Part shown: in pieces, positions 18,027 through 27,253 of the stretch | How positions within the stretch are numbered: the first letter of the stretch is position 1 | Layout: the number at the start of each line of letters is the position of its first letter | NCBI GenBank assembly: GCA_002683825.1 | Contig: NYUD01000057.1 | Span: forward strand, 124,001 to 188,000 | DNA: 64,000 nt | DNA from: Planctomycetota bacterium | GTDB lineage: Bacteria > Planctomycetota > UBA1135 > GCA-002686595 | Direction of reading: 5' to 3' | The notes under the pieces: generated by a model | The model's input: the letters and a program-made list of their open reading frames with translations, nothing else | Told to the model about the DNA's origin: nothing | The model's database searches: none | Position numbers and translations under genes: made by a program

Positions 18027-19577
18027 ATGCGAACGAAATGTCTGACCCAAGCTACCGTCGTTCTGGCTCTTTTTTCTCTGTCTGCGGCTTCTCCTGCTTC
18101 CGCCCAGGAACGGGTCGGCTTCACGCTGATCGGTGCTTTGGACCTGGCGGGACAGGATCCGCGCCGCTGTCTCTCACTGGACCTGGACGGCGATGGTGAC
18201 CTCGATCTCATCTGTACGGCCGGGGGAGACGATCAGGGCAGCGAGGTCAACGTCTTGCTGGGCGACGGTTCGGGGAACTTTCCTGTCCGACAAGCCCTGG
18301 TCGGCGGTGCGCGACCCTGGGGTGTCGCCGCGGGTGATTTCGATTCCGACGGTATTCCCGATCTTGTCGTAACCCAGGCCAGCCAGATTCTGGTGAACCC
18401 GGATCCTCTGTGTGGAGTGAGCGCCGGCTTGCCCGTCTTCCACGGGCGCGGCGACGGCGGATTCGACTTCCTCTCCTGCCTCCATGCCGGGGTTGCACCG
18501 GTGGCCGTGGTCGCGGAGCACATCGATGGCGACAGCCATCTCGATCTGGTCGCCGCAGCGAGTGGCGGTGGGGGCCTCTCGACGTTCCTCGGGAACGGCG
18601 ATGGGACTTTCTCCCCTCCGATAGCCGTGAGCGGGGCGACGCAAGTGTCCGCACGGGATCTGGCTGCGGCCGACCTGGATGGTGATGGGGACATGGACCT
18701 GGTCGTGGCGCACGCCGGTGGTTGCCGTGTGCTGCGCGGCGCGGGCGACGCCACCTTCTCCTACGCCGGCGAAGTCGGCCCCATGGAAGCTAGCGATGCC
18801 GTGGCCCTCGGCGATGTGACAGGTGACGGCCTCACCGACATCGTGACGGCATACGCGGGCTCGGGGCGTGTGGGGCTCGCTTCCGCCCTCGGTGGAGGGG
18901 CGTTCGCTTCCGCACGTACTTTTGACGCCGGATTCGAGACGAGCGATGTGGCGCTCGGTGATGTGAACGGAGACGGTCTCATCGATGTGGCCGCCTCTGC
19001 CTCGTCCACGGTGGTCGTGCTTCTTTCCTCAGGTGGAGGGGATCTGCGGCCGGCGAAGGCCTGGCCCGTGCACCCCCACGCGGCCGCGGTCGTGGTCGCC
19101 GACTTCGACGGGGACTCCTGGAACGACCTGGCGATAGCGAGTCGGAACATCGATCAACCCACGCTGGATGTGTTCAAGAACGACGCCCTGCCCGGGCCCT
19201 GGCAGCACGTACCGGGCGGCGTGCCGGGACCGGTGCTGACCTTCGACCTACCCTCCACGGCCGGGATCCGGCCTACCTACCGCGTCAGGAATGCGCTCCC
19301 CGGGGTGATCGGGGTCGCGGTCGTCGGCACTCAGCGATTCGATCGGCCCTTGCTCGGCAACTTCCTCATCCCCTTGCCGGAAATCCTCGTGTCGGGTCTC
19401 GAGACGGACGCTACGGGCTCCATGGTCCTTCCGGATGTGGTGTCCTGCCACCTGCCGTTGGGGCTCACCTTCTGGTTACAGGTATGGCTGCCCGATCCGT
19501 CCTCCCCCTACGGTTGGGTGGCCACGAACGGTCTGAGTGGAACGGTTTCCACCGGGAAGAAGACCTCACGGCCATAG
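18027..19577 (+). CDS. Secreted FG-GAP/VCBS repeat protein
   Basis: A 516-residue exported protein. The signal peptide ends at SPASAQ. Residues 50-390 contain about seven beta-propeller-type repeats with calcium-binding loops such as D-L-D-G-D-G-D-L-D and D-V-N-G-D-G-L-I-D. This is the FG-GAP/VCBS pattern of integrin-like propellers. The C-terminal 130 residues form a separate beta-rich domain ending in W-V-A-T-N-G-L-S-G-T, typical of planctomycete secreted proteins. It is divergent from sco with about 117 nt between starts. No enzymatic motif is visible. A cell-surface or extracellular binding role is likely. Confidence 0.9.
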   Translation: MRTKCLTQATVVLALFSLSAASPASAQERVGFTLIGALDLAGQDPRRCLSLDLDGDGDLDLICTAGGDDQGSEVNVLLGDGSGNFPVRQALVGGARPWGVAAGDFDSDGIPDLVVTQASQILVNPDPLCGVSAGLPVFHGRGDGGFDFLSCLHAGVAPVAVVAEHIDGDSHLDLVAAASGGGGLSTFLGNGDGTFSPPIAVSGATQVSARDLAAADLDGDGDMDLVVAHAGGCRVLRGAGDATFSYAGEVGPMEASDAVALGDVTGDGLTDIVTAYAGSGRVGLASALGGGAFASARTFDAGFETSDVALGDVNGDGLIDVAASASSTVVVLLSSGGGDLRPAKAWPVHPHAAAVVVADFDGDSWNDLAIASRNIDQPTLDVFKNDALPGPWQHVPGGVPGPVLTFDLPSTAGIRPTYRVRNALPGVIGVAVVGTQRFDRPLLGNFLIPLPEILVSGLETDATGSMVLPDVVSCHLPLGLTFWLQVWLPDPSSPYGWVATNGLSGTVSTGKKTSRP

Positions 19578-19621
19578 AGTCCACAGAAGTGTAGCCAGTG
19601 CTCTCAGGGCCGCCGAAAGTA

Positions 19622-19691
19622 GGTTACAAGGTTGTTAGCTCGACTTCCTGTAACCCAGCACCAGGTAGGGTCGAGGTAGTAGGCTCTACCT
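19622..19691. promoter_or_regulatory. Two inverted repeats upstream of the response-regulator gene
   Basis: GGTTACA (19622-19628) and TGTAACC (19649-19655) form a perfect 7-bp inverted repeat. Closer to the gene, AGGTAG (19674-19679) and CTACCT (19686-19691) form a 6-bp one, with a further direct copy of the AGGTAG core at 19663-19668. They fill the gap before the ATG at 19710. Response regulators often bind their own promoters, so autoregulation is a reasonable inference. Confidence 0.4.
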
Positions 19692-19709
19692 AATAGAAAA
19701 CAAGACACC

Positions 19710-20384
19710 ATGAGAATTCTTCTTGTAGACGATGACGACAGGTTTCGCAGGTTTGTGACAGGCGGGCTTTCGGAAGACGGTCATGTGATCTGGGCAGTGC
19801 CCAGTATTCAGGAGGCCTGGGCGCTGGTCGAAGCAGAAGGGTCGGGCGCTTTCGAGCTCATCCTTCTGGATATCAAGCTTCCCGCGCAGTCCGGATGGGA
19901 ATTCCTCGACGAACTACGGGATCAAGGAAACGAGACGCCGGTCGTCTTTCTGACCGGCCAACACAGTATAGAGGACAGGGTTCGGGGACTTGATGCAGGG
20001 GCAGACGACTACGTCATCAAGCCCTTCGCCCTCTCCGAACTCAAGGCCAGGATCCGTGCCGTGCAGAGGCGCCGCAGCGGCCCGAAGGAGCTGGTCGTGG
20101 GTGACCTCCACATCGATGTGCTGCGGCATCGGGTCGCACGGGACGGTCGGCCCGTCGACCTGAGTCCGCGCGAGTTCGATCTGCTGGTTGCGCTGGTCGA
20201 GGGCCAGGGTTCCATCCTCAGCCGGGGTGACCTGCTGAGCGACGTCTGGGGGATCGAATTCGATCCAGGAACGAACCTGGTGGCAGTCACCGTGTCGCGC
20301 CTGCGGGCCAAGGTCGATTGCGTGGGGGCGCCCATGGTTCAAACCGTGGTCGGCAGGGGTTATCGTTTAGCCGCTGCATCATGA
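19710..20384 (+). CDS. OmpR/PhoB-family response regulator
   Basis: A 224-residue protein with an intact receiver domain: acidic pocket D7-D-D-D10, phosphoacceptor D54 in LILLDIKLP, T82 and K104. A winged-helix DNA-binding domain covers about 128-222, with the typical LSPREFDLL, a D-V-W-G turn, and V-V-G-R-G-Y-R-L at the end. It overlaps the histidine kinase gene by 4 nt (ATGA), marking a cognate pair. The signal it responds to cannot be read from sequence. Confidence 0.95.
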   Translation: MRILLVDDDDRFRRFVTGGLSEDGHVIWAVPSIQEAWALVEAEGSGAFELILLDIKLPAQSGWEFLDELRDQGNETPVVFLTGQHSIEDRVRGLDAGADDYVIKPFALSELKARIRAVQRRRSGPKELVVGDLHIDVLRHRVARDGRPVDLSPREFDLLVALVEGQGSILSRGDLLSDVWGIEFDPGTNLVAVTVSRLRAKVDCVGAPMVQTVVGRGYRLAAAS

Positions 20385-21379
20385 GCAAGGAAGCACGCGG
20401 TCAGTCCTGGTCTTTGGCGAGGCGAATTACCTGGGGATGTGCCCTGACTGCCGCCGTGCTCGCCTGCTCGCTGTCGGTCACGAAATTCAGCTGGCTCTTC
20501 GTCGTCCTGGCCCTCGTGATCGGGGCGTCAGCAGGTGCGTTGCTCGGCGGGTGGATCGCGAAGCACTTTCGCGGTCTTGCGACGCTGATTCGGGGCATGC
20601 AAGCTCCTTCCGACGCAATCGAGTTCGGATCCGATGGCGCGCCGGAGGAAATCGTAGAGATCATCGACGCGCTTCGACAGAAGCTCCGCGACGTCAGCGG
20701 GATGGCCCAGTCAGCGCGCTTGGTGAGCTCGGGACTCGGGCACGAGCTCCGTTCCCCGCTTCAAAATCTGATGGGCGAGGTCGACCTTGCGCTCATGCGC
20801 GATCGCGAACCCGGGGAGTATCGCGACGTCCTGCGCGGTCAGAGGGAAGAGCTCTACAAGCTCGTGCGCATGGTGGACAATCTACTGGCACTCTGCACGG
20901 CCCACGAATCCCGCCGGAACAGCACTGCGGAGCACTTTGATCTGGGCGTCGAGGCCGGCATCCGCCTGGATCGTGTGCGGGAGATTGCGTGTGGTCACGA
21001 TGTCGAGCTGCGGATGGATCGAATCGGTTCGCTTGAATGCGACGGCGACCGCGAGGCGATCATGCTCATCCTGCGCAACCTCCTGACGAACGCCATCGAC
21101 TCATCGCCGGAAGGCGGTGTGGTGCACGTGCTACTGAATGGGGAAAAGAGCGCACTCGAGATTGTCGTGGACGACGGCGGAGCCAGAGTTGCTCCGGAGG
21201 AACGGCACAGGATCTTCGACCCTCTTTACCGCGGGCACAACGGAGGCAGCCTCAGCCACGGTTTGAGTTTGGCTCTCACGAAGCAGACGGTGGAGATTCA
21301 CGGTGGGGCCATCGAGGCGATGGAGTCTCCGCTCGGTGGCATGCGCTTCTCCGTTACCTTGCCGCGCGGGCGGCAATAG
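20381..21379 (+). CDS. Membrane sensor histidine kinase, partner of the adjacent response regulator
   Basis: ATG 20381 overlaps the regulator's stop codon. The product is 332 residues. Two transmembrane segments near 13-60 have almost no loop between them, so there is no extracytoplasmic sensor domain. The kinase probably senses a membrane or intramembrane cue. The H-box reads G-H-E-L-R-S-P-L. The ATP-binding domain has an N-box N-L-L-T-N-A-I-D and a G2-like G-L-S-L-A-L. The G1 motif is slightly degenerate (D-D-G-G-A-R). The gene ends three bases before the convergent hybrid kinase ends. Confidence 0.92.
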   Translation: MSKEARGQSWSLARRITWGCALTAAVLACSLSVTKFSWLFVVLALVIGASAGALLGGWIAKHFRGLATLIRGMQAPSDAIEFGSDGAPEEIVEIIDALRQKLRDVSGMAQSARLVSSGLGHELRSPLQNLMGEVDLALMRDREPGEYRDVLRGQREELYKLVRMVDNLLALCTAHESRRNSTAEHFDLGVEAGIRLDRVREIACGHDVELRMDRIGSLECDGDREAIMLILRNLLTNAIDSSPEGGVVHVLLNGEKSALEIVVDDGGARVAPEERHRIFDPLYRGHNGGSLSHGLSLALTKQTVEIHGGAIEAMESPLGGMRFSVTLPRGRQ

Positions 21380-21382
21380 CCC

Positions 21383-23890
21383 CTATTCGCCTGCATTCGG
21401 CCGGATCCATCGCTGCAGCACAGAATCCAGGTCTTCCGTGCGCACGGGCTTGGCCAGGAAATCGTCCATTCCCGCGGCATTGCAACGCTCGTGATCGGAC
21501 GGCAGGGCACTCGCCGTGAGAGCGATGATGACGGAGCGTTCGTGTTCCTGTTTGCGGATCCGGCGCGTCGCCTCGAGCCCATCCATGACCGGCATCAGGC
21601 AGTCCATCAGGATCAGGTCATAGTGCGAGTGCGCTGCGGCCTCGACGGCTGCTCGACCGTGTGCTACGACATCGACGTCACAACCGAGTTGCTGCAGCAT
21701 GATGGTAGCGACGCGCTGATTCGCAAGCCGGTCCTCGGCCAACAGCACGCGCGGGCGTGGGAGGGAGCTCGGTGGCGTGAGGCGCTTCTCTTCGGTGGTG
21801 GGCGCCTGGCTTTCCATCCCCGCCAAGGTGCGGAGGAGCTCGCTGGCCCGCAGGGGTTTCGTCATAACCTCTACGCCAAGCTGCTCCCGTTCTCCCGGCT
21901 CAAGCGTGTGCTCGAGACCTTGAAGGACGATCGTGTGCGTCTGCCCTGTACGGGAAAGGCCTGCGGCGAGTCGTATGAGTTCGATGGCGTGGGAGTTGTC
22001 CAGGTCACGATCGATCACGAGCAAGTCGTACGCAGAGGCTTCCCTGGAGCGCAGCCGCGCCTCTCCCTCCGCTGCATTCGCCAACGTGGTCACTTCCGAG
22101 CCCAGGCTCGTGAGGTGGTGTGTGAAGATTTCCACCGTGATGGGGCTGGGTGTGACCAGCAGAGCGGAGAGCCGGGCGGCCCGAGCCGGCTTCTCGCCTT
22201 TGGCGATTCCAAGCCGAGTGGTGAAGGTAAATGTGCTTCCCAATCCGACCTCGCTCGTCACGAGAATGTGACCGCCCATCGCTTCGACCAGGCGCTTGGA
22301 GATGGCGAGGCCGAGGCCGGTTCCACCGTGCTCCTCCTCCGTAGTTCGCCCGGCCTGGGTGAACGACTCGAAGATGCGCGTGATTTCTCTCGCGGGGATT
22401 CCCTGACCCGTATCGGAGACGTCGAAGCGCAGGGCGACCTCACTATCGAGCACTTGCTCGAGTCGGACGTCGACGCGTATCTCCCCTCTCTCGGTGAACT
22501 TGACCGCGTTCCCGATCAGGTTGACCAGAATCTGGCGCAGGCGGATCGGGTCACCTTCGACGACCCACGGCACGTCGTTGCGCAGAAAACAGGAGAGCTC
22601 GACGTTTTCTTGCAAGCCGCTTGCGGCCAACCCGACGGTGGAATCGACCAGGGACCACAGCTCGAAGGGGACCGCTTCGAGCTCGAGCTTGCCCGCCTCG
22701 ATCTTGGAAAAATCGAGGATGTCGTTGATGATCGCGAGCAGCAACTCGCCGGAACTACCGATGATCCCGGCCAACTCCTGTTGTTTATCGGTCAGTTCCA
22801 TCTTGGCAAGAATGCTGCTCGCTCCGACGACGCCGTTCATCGGGGTTCTGATTTCATGGCTCATGCGGGCCAAGAAGTCACTCTTGGCGCGGTTAGCGGC
22901 TTCCGCCCGCATGGTCTCGTCCCGGAGTGCGATCCGTGAGCGTTTGAGCGCCGAGTTGAGTTCTTCAAGGCGATCCGCCCTCTCCTCGAGCCGCTTCATC
23001 AGTTTCTGTTCCTGGGCGTAGAAGGCCACCAGCATGGAGAGCAGAAGTAGCGAGGTTCCGGCGGAGATCGCGATGACGAGCTTGCCCAGGACCGGGATTT
23101 GACCGAACAAGGACTCGCGGTGTTCCGCCAGGTCCATCCACAGGTGTGGGCCCGCCACCGCCGTGGGCAGCGATAGAGCGATCGTGCCCCGGATCCAGTC
23201 GTCGCTTTCGAGATCGACGACATCACCCTCCTGGAACTGGGAATGCGGCACCGGAGTTCGTTCCGCTACGGTGTTTCCGGACGCTTCCTTGAGCGCAACC
23301 CAGACGAGCGGATCGCGCGGCAAGAGTGCGCGTGCATCCAGGAGTGCTTCGAGACTTCCGATCACCCTGCGCTCTCCGAACTCGAGAAAGACCGGAACCC
23401 GCAGGGAAATGGCGTCATCGGTAAGCCTCACTTCGCCGCGCTGGCCTTGGAGATAGTGCTTCTGGATCTCCTCATCCAGAGGGGCGTGGTGGCTCGAGCT
23501 CTCGCGGGAACGGGCAAAGGCGATCCCGTGCCCCTCGGTGTCGAAGCACGCGAGAGCACGCAGGTGTTCGGAGCGCTGGGCGGCGGCGCTCAGGCTCTCC
23601 CCGATCTCGTTATCGACGTCCTGGTCGAGAATCCGGATCATCGACGGTTGCTTCGCCCACAACTCGAGCTCCGAAATCCATTCCGAGAGGGTGTCCTCGG
23701 ATTCGGAGCAGAGCGTTTCGAGCTTGTAGCCAAACTGCCACTCTCCCCTCTCCCGCAGGGCTTCCGCCCCCTTCCAGTAGGTGAAGTAGCAAGCGGCGCT
23801 GACCACGATGACGATCAGTGTGCACAGCAGTACCAGGGATCGGGGTTGACGGGTTTCCAGCGCTCTGCCGCTCTTCGAGGAAAAGTGCAC
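21383..23890 (-). CDS. Hybrid sensor histidine kinase with two receiver domains
   Basis: The frame is open from 24079, but that start would overlap the upstream gene by about 100 nt. GTG 23890 or TTG 23986 are better candidates, neither with a strong ribosome-binding site. From 23890 the product is 835 residues. It has a transmembrane segment near 20-40, an extracytoplasmic region of about 220 residues, a second membrane segment, a coiled coil, the H-box M-S-H-E-I-R-T-P-M-N-G, and a complete ATPase domain (N-box G-N-A-V-K-F-T, G-G-T-G-L-G-L-A-I-S). Two receiver domains follow. The first is degenerate at the aspartate loop, where the usual L-x-D-x-x-M-P reads L-V-I-D-R-D-L-D. The last is intact with L-I-L-M-D-C-L-M-P-V-M-D-G. 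It is read in the same direction as the binding-protein/porin gene, so they may share a signal. Confidence 0.92.
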   Translation of the reverse strand: MHFSSKSGRALETRQPRSLVLLCTLIVIVVSAACYFTYWKGAEALRERGEWQFGYKLETLCSESEDTLSEWISELELWAKQPSMIRILDQDVDNEIGESLSAAAQRSEHLRALACFDTEGHGIAFARSRESSSHHAPLDEEIQKHYLQGQRGEVRLTDDAISLRVPVFLEFGERRVIGSLEALLDARALLPRDPLVWVALKEASGNTVAERTPVPHSQFQEGDVVDLESDDWIRGTIALSLPTAVAGPHLWMDLAEHRESLFGQIPVLGKLVIAISAGTSLLLLSMLVAFYAQEQKLMKRLEERADRLEELNSALKRSRIALRDETMRAEAANRAKSDFLARMSHEIRTPMNGVVGASSILAKMELTDKQQELAGIIGSSGELLLAIINDILDFSKIEAGKLELEAVPFELWSLVDSTVGLAASGLQENVELSCFLRNDVPWVVEGDPIRLRQILVNLIGNAVKFTERGEIRVDVRLEQVLDSEVALRFDVSDTGQGIPAREITRIFESFTQAGRTTEEEHGGTGLGLAISKRLVEAMGGHILVTSEVGLGSTFTFTTRLGIAKGEKPARAARLSALLVTPSPITVEIFTHHLTSLGSEVTTLANAAEGEARLRSREASAYDLLVIDRDLDNSHAIELIRLAAGLSRTGQTHTIVLQGLEHTLEPGEREQLGVEVMTKPLRASELLRTLAGMESQAPTTEEKRLTPPSSLPRPRVLLAEDRLANQRVATIMLQQLGCDVDVVAHGRAAVEAAAHSHYDLILMDCLMPVMDGLEATRRIRKQEHERSVIIALTASALPSDHERCNAAGMDDFLAKPVRTEDLDSVLQRWIRPNAGE

Positions 23891-23975
23891 ATCGAGCGTA
23901 TCGACGCTCTCCGGCGACCTGCTGACCGGGAATGGGGGAAAATCTACCGGGTCAGGGCGACCGGGGTTGTGTGAC

Positions 23976-25694
23976 TCAGAACGCAACGGCCGTCTGGAGC
24001 TGGATCTGCGTTTCGTCCCGGTCAGCCACCCCGGGACCCCCGTCGTACCGGGTATGGGAGATCTGCAGCTTGATGGCATTCCATGCGCTGAAATCCCAGC
24101 GGATGCCGACGACGAGGCTTTTCAGGTCATCGAGGTCTTCGTAGAACGTGTCCGAATCATCCACATCGACCCCCTCGATGCGGGCATAGGGGGTCCAGGC
24201 CCCCATCTCGCGCTCAAACTGAAGGTAGTAACCCAGTGATTCCGCGTCTCCACCGTTTCCGTCGTGTTCGATGCGGAAGATCTCGGCAAGAACGGTCCAG
24301 TAGTCTCCGTCATAGGTGGCCGACGCGCTCCAGATGGTTTCGTCGAGAGCGCCGTGCGTCGGGCCAGCGGCCGGATCGGTGTTTGACGGGATGCTGTCCA
24401 GGAAGAGCCCGGCTCCCACCAGCAGGCCCTCGACGGCGGAGGGATTCAAAGTGAAAGCAAGGTTTACGGCCTTGGCGTCATCGAGATCGCTGATGATCTG
24501 GGGCGGGTCGGGAGTCGCGCCGCGACCGTTCCCCACCGCGAGGTTTGTCTGAAGTTCGCCCGGGGCTGTCTCGGTGATCGTTTCGAAATTCAGGCCGATC
24601 AGGTGTACGGGGAGCAGGCCGCTTTCGTCTTCGAAGTTGAGGATGCGCGGTCGACCGATCGTCGTCTGGAGCCACTCCCCGTGGTGGTAGGTTGTGTTCC
24701 AGAATCCTACATTGGAGTGCATGCGTCCGACCTGGAGGCTGGCTGCGTCGCCGAAGTTGTACTTGACGATCAGGCGCTCGACGTCGAGGAGCGCAGAGCC
24801 GTCTTCATCGGTCTCGAAAACCGTTTCGTTCAAGAAGCTCACCCGTTCCCCTGGCTGCGAGGTGAAGAACAGGTCGAGCTGCCCGATGGCGAACTCGCTC
24901 GATTCCCCATCAACCGTCGAGTCGTCGGAGCTGACCTTGCGCGCCCCCAGGGTGACGTCTGCGAAGCCGCGCAAGACGAGCCCCGTGCCCGCCTCGAGTC
25001 CGCTGGACCCGCCTGCGATGTCGAGTTCGCCCGCGATCTGTTCCTCCAGGAGGGCGATTCGTTCCTCGAGGTCGTCCCGCGAGCCCTCTTCCTGGGTCGC
25101 CGCCTCCCGGGGGGCCCGGGCCTGCAGGACCGGGCGCCAGAAACTCTCCTCGATCTCGTTTTCCTCCCCCTTCTCGCTCCCCTCTTCCTTCTCTTTTTCT
25201 TTGATCTTCTTCACGCGGGGCATCGAGGGCCAGTAACCCTCGTCACCCGGCAGCTTGCCGTCGATCGCGAGGACCTTGATGTCTTTTCGGCCCAGCACGG
25301 TGGGAGCCTCGACGAGGGTCAGTGCTCCCGGCTGTGACTTGGCTACGACCAGGGCGACGGTGGTCGATGGCATCACCTTGGGTATGGCGGGCAGGAGCTG
25401 GCGGTAAACGAGCTTGACCCAGTAGCGCTTCAGCTCGATCCCCGACATCTCGTAGACATGTTTCAGGAGGAACTGTTTCGTCAGCGTGTCGGATCTGGGA
25501 AGCAACAGATAGACGCTTTGATTGCGATTCCAGTAGCGCGTCTGCGCCTTGAGGTGCTTGACGAGCTGAGCTCGCGTTAGCGAATTCGTAGAGTTTCCGG
25601 GGTGCGTGACGACGGCGAACTCGACCCTGTCGCTTTGCTCCTGCTCCGCAGGTGCATGAAGGAAGAACGCAAAGAAAAGCGCTGCGAAGAGCAA
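23976..25694 (-). CDS. Periplasmic binding-protein-like domain fused to an outer-membrane porin
   Basis: A 572-residue exported protein. Residues 20-155 resemble a small phosphate-type (PstS-like) binding domain: S-L-T-R-A-Q-L near 38, then the W-N/R-x-G-type segment Y-W-N-R-N-Q. A charged linker with Lys/Glu runs follows, then a short coiled coil (E-E-R-I-A-L-L-E-E-Q-I near 210). From about 235 a porin-like beta-barrel starts with V-L-R-G-F-A-D-V-T and ends with a terminal phenylalanine (A-V-A-F), the usual signal for outer-membrane insertion. The start must be TTG 25694 or later because an in-frame TAG directly precedes it. The resulting signal peptide has no positive charge before its hydrophobic core, which is unusual. 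Confidence 0.82.
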   Translation of the reverse strand: MLFAALFFAFFLHAPAEQEQSDRVEFAVVTHPGNSTNSLTRAQLVKHLKAQTRYWNRNQSVYLLLPRSDTLTKQFLLKHVYEMSGIELKRYWVKLVYRQLLPAIPKVMPSTTVALVVAKSQPGALTLVEAPTVLGRKDIKVLAIDGKLPGDEGYWPSMPRVKKIKEKEKEEGSEKGEENEIEESFWRPVLQARAPREAATQEEGSRDDLEERIALLEEQIAGELDIAGGSSGLEAGTGLVLRGFADVTLGARKVSSDDSTVDGESSEFAIGQLDLFFTSQPGERVSFLNETVFETDEDGSALLDVERLIVKYNFGDAASLQVGRMHSNVGFWNTTYHHGEWLQTTIGRPRILNFEDESGLLPVHLIGLNFETITETAPGELQTNLAVGNGRGATPDPPQIISDLDDAKAVNLAFTLNPSAVEGLLVGAGLFLDSIPSNTDPAAGPTHGALDETIWSASATYDGDYWTVLAEIFRIEHDGNGGDAESLGYYLQFEREMGAWTPYARIEGVDVDDSDTFYEDLDDLKSLVVGIRWDFSAWNAIKLQISHTRYDGGPGVADRDETQIQLQTAVAF

Positions 25695-25928
25695 CTAGGC
25701 AGCCCCCTGCCGGACCCGGATGATGCTGCGATCCACATCCGGATTGGAGTTGATCGTGGCACCCCGAGCAATAGTATTCTTGCGTTGCCGAGATGATTCA
25801 TGCGTTGGTCTGATGTGTTTCCGAGCCGTTCTGTCCATGGCGGCGAGTATTCACGAATACCCGCTTTCAGAAGCGTCTGGGCGCGACCGCGAGATCACGG
25901 AACACATCGAACGACCTGGTGACCCCCC

Positions 25929-27251
25929 CTAAAGAGTGAGAGCAAAGTCCTCGATGAGCGCCCCCGGCATGCGGGCGCTGAAGGTCGAACGGCTACCGTA
26001 GGTAGTCGGGTCCAACATGAACTCCCGTTCCGTCGTGAGCCCTATCAGATTGGTTCCAAACAGGCGGTAGAGCGTCTCGTCGAAGCGCATCACGTTCAAG
26101 GGGGCCGAGATATTTCCATTCTCGACCCAAAAGGTCGCGAAACGTGTCATTCCTGTCATTCTGCAGTTCGGGCGGTCGGAATAATTCAGGTAGTGGAGGT
26201 TGTTGATGTAGAGACCGGTTTCGAGCCGACTCAAAACCTCGCTGGAGGGCACATCGCCCTCCTCGATGTCCAGGGACTGGGGGGATTCGCTGGCCGAGGC
26301 TCCGTTGGTTTGGACGTCGTACTCCTTCGCCGAGCGCGGTGAGGCGAGGCAGCTCTGGAAGCAGCCGCGCTCGATCAGCGGCACGCGTTCAGGGCGGATG
26401 AATCCGGCACCTTGAAAGTTCGGAGCGACTCCCTCGGCCGTGTTTTCGCTGATGTTAACGCTCTCGTCGAGGCGTGCGGCTCCCTCGATCATCTGCAGGA
26501 GCGAAGTTTGCTTGGTGCGATGGTCCTTCAGTCCGAAACCGCCCCAGGAGAGAGTGCCCATGATCTCCCAAACCGCTGCAGGCGAAAGGAAGACGCGGTA
26601 GCGGCCGGGTTTGAGAATCCTTGCCTCTTTCGAGAGCACGGCCAGCTGCTCCTTGCCACCGGCGAGCTTTTCGTCGAACTTGGCGGCGTTCCACCGAAAG
26701 CCGCTTTGGTTCAGTTTTACAGCCTTGTCCTGACGGTGATAAAGGCTCCAATCCAGGTTGAAGCTGTAGCTCGAGAACCAGTTGCGCTGCCCCAGTGAGT
26801 TTCCAAAGCCGCGGTGTATTCCTCCCCCTGCGTATAGCCCGACGAGATCCGCTCCCCGGGATGAGGACAGGATGGCCGAGGTCGCATCGGATGCCTCCGG
26901 CAGTGAGTTTTCACCGTGGGTTTCGCTCGAGCGCACATCCGTGGAGTACAGGAGGTAGGGGTCCTCGGGTAGCTGCGGCAGGAGCTCGCGCAACGAGATA
27001 GTCTGTTTGCGCACGTGGGCTCGATCCAGCTCCAGGCCTCCGGACAGGGTCATACCCACCGAGGCGTGTCGCTGACCGCGGATCAAGCTAATTTCCATGC
27101 GCTTTTGAACGACCCGGCCGGCCTGGCGTACGGCCGCCTGATTGAAGCGGACGAAGTCGGAGTCTTCAGCACTGAAGCTCGTCGTCAGCACTTCATCGCC
27201 GGTCAAGAGAGAGGTTGCGTACTCGGTAAGTTCGTCAAAGTACTCTTGCAT
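25929..27251 (-). CDS. PmbA/TldE-family protein
   Basis: I place the start at ATG 27251 (MQEYFDELTE), two bases after the TldD stop; the frame extends further but only antisense to nothing homologous. The product is 440 residues, the usual size of TldE/PmbA. It matches the family in its C-terminal C-R-M-T-G-M-T-R-F-A-T-F-W-V-E-N-G region. TldE is the non-catalytic partner that forms a heterodimeric zinc protease with TldD. Together they cleave small unfolded or modified peptides such as microcin precursors. The pair ends the leftward NRPS cluster. Confidence 0.88.
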   Translation of the reverse strand: MQEYFDELTEYATSLLTGDEVLTTSFSAEDSDFVRFNQAAVRQAGRVVQKRMEISLIRGQRHASVGMTLSGGLELDRAHVRKQTISLRELLPQLPEDPYLLYSTDVRSSETHGENSLPEASDATSAILSSSRGADLVGLYAGGGIHRGFGNSLGQRNWFSSYSFNLDWSLYHRQDKAVKLNQSGFRWNAAKFDEKLAGGKEQLAVLSKEARILKPGRYRVFLSPAAVWEIMGTLSWGGFGLKDHRTKQTSLLQMIEGAARLDESVNISENTAEGVAPNFQGAGFIRPERVPLIERGCFQSCLASPRSAKEYDVQTNGASASESPQSLDIEEGDVPSSEVLSRLETGLYINNLHYLNYSDRPNCRMTGMTRFATFWVENGNISAPLNVMRFDETLYRLFGTNLIGLTTEREFMLDPTTYGSRSTFSARMPGALIEDFALTL

Positions 27252-27253
27252 CG

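Noticed and set aside
21491-22939. Rightward frame of 482 codons
   Set aside because: Antisense to the hybrid kinase, whose domains are clearly recognisable.
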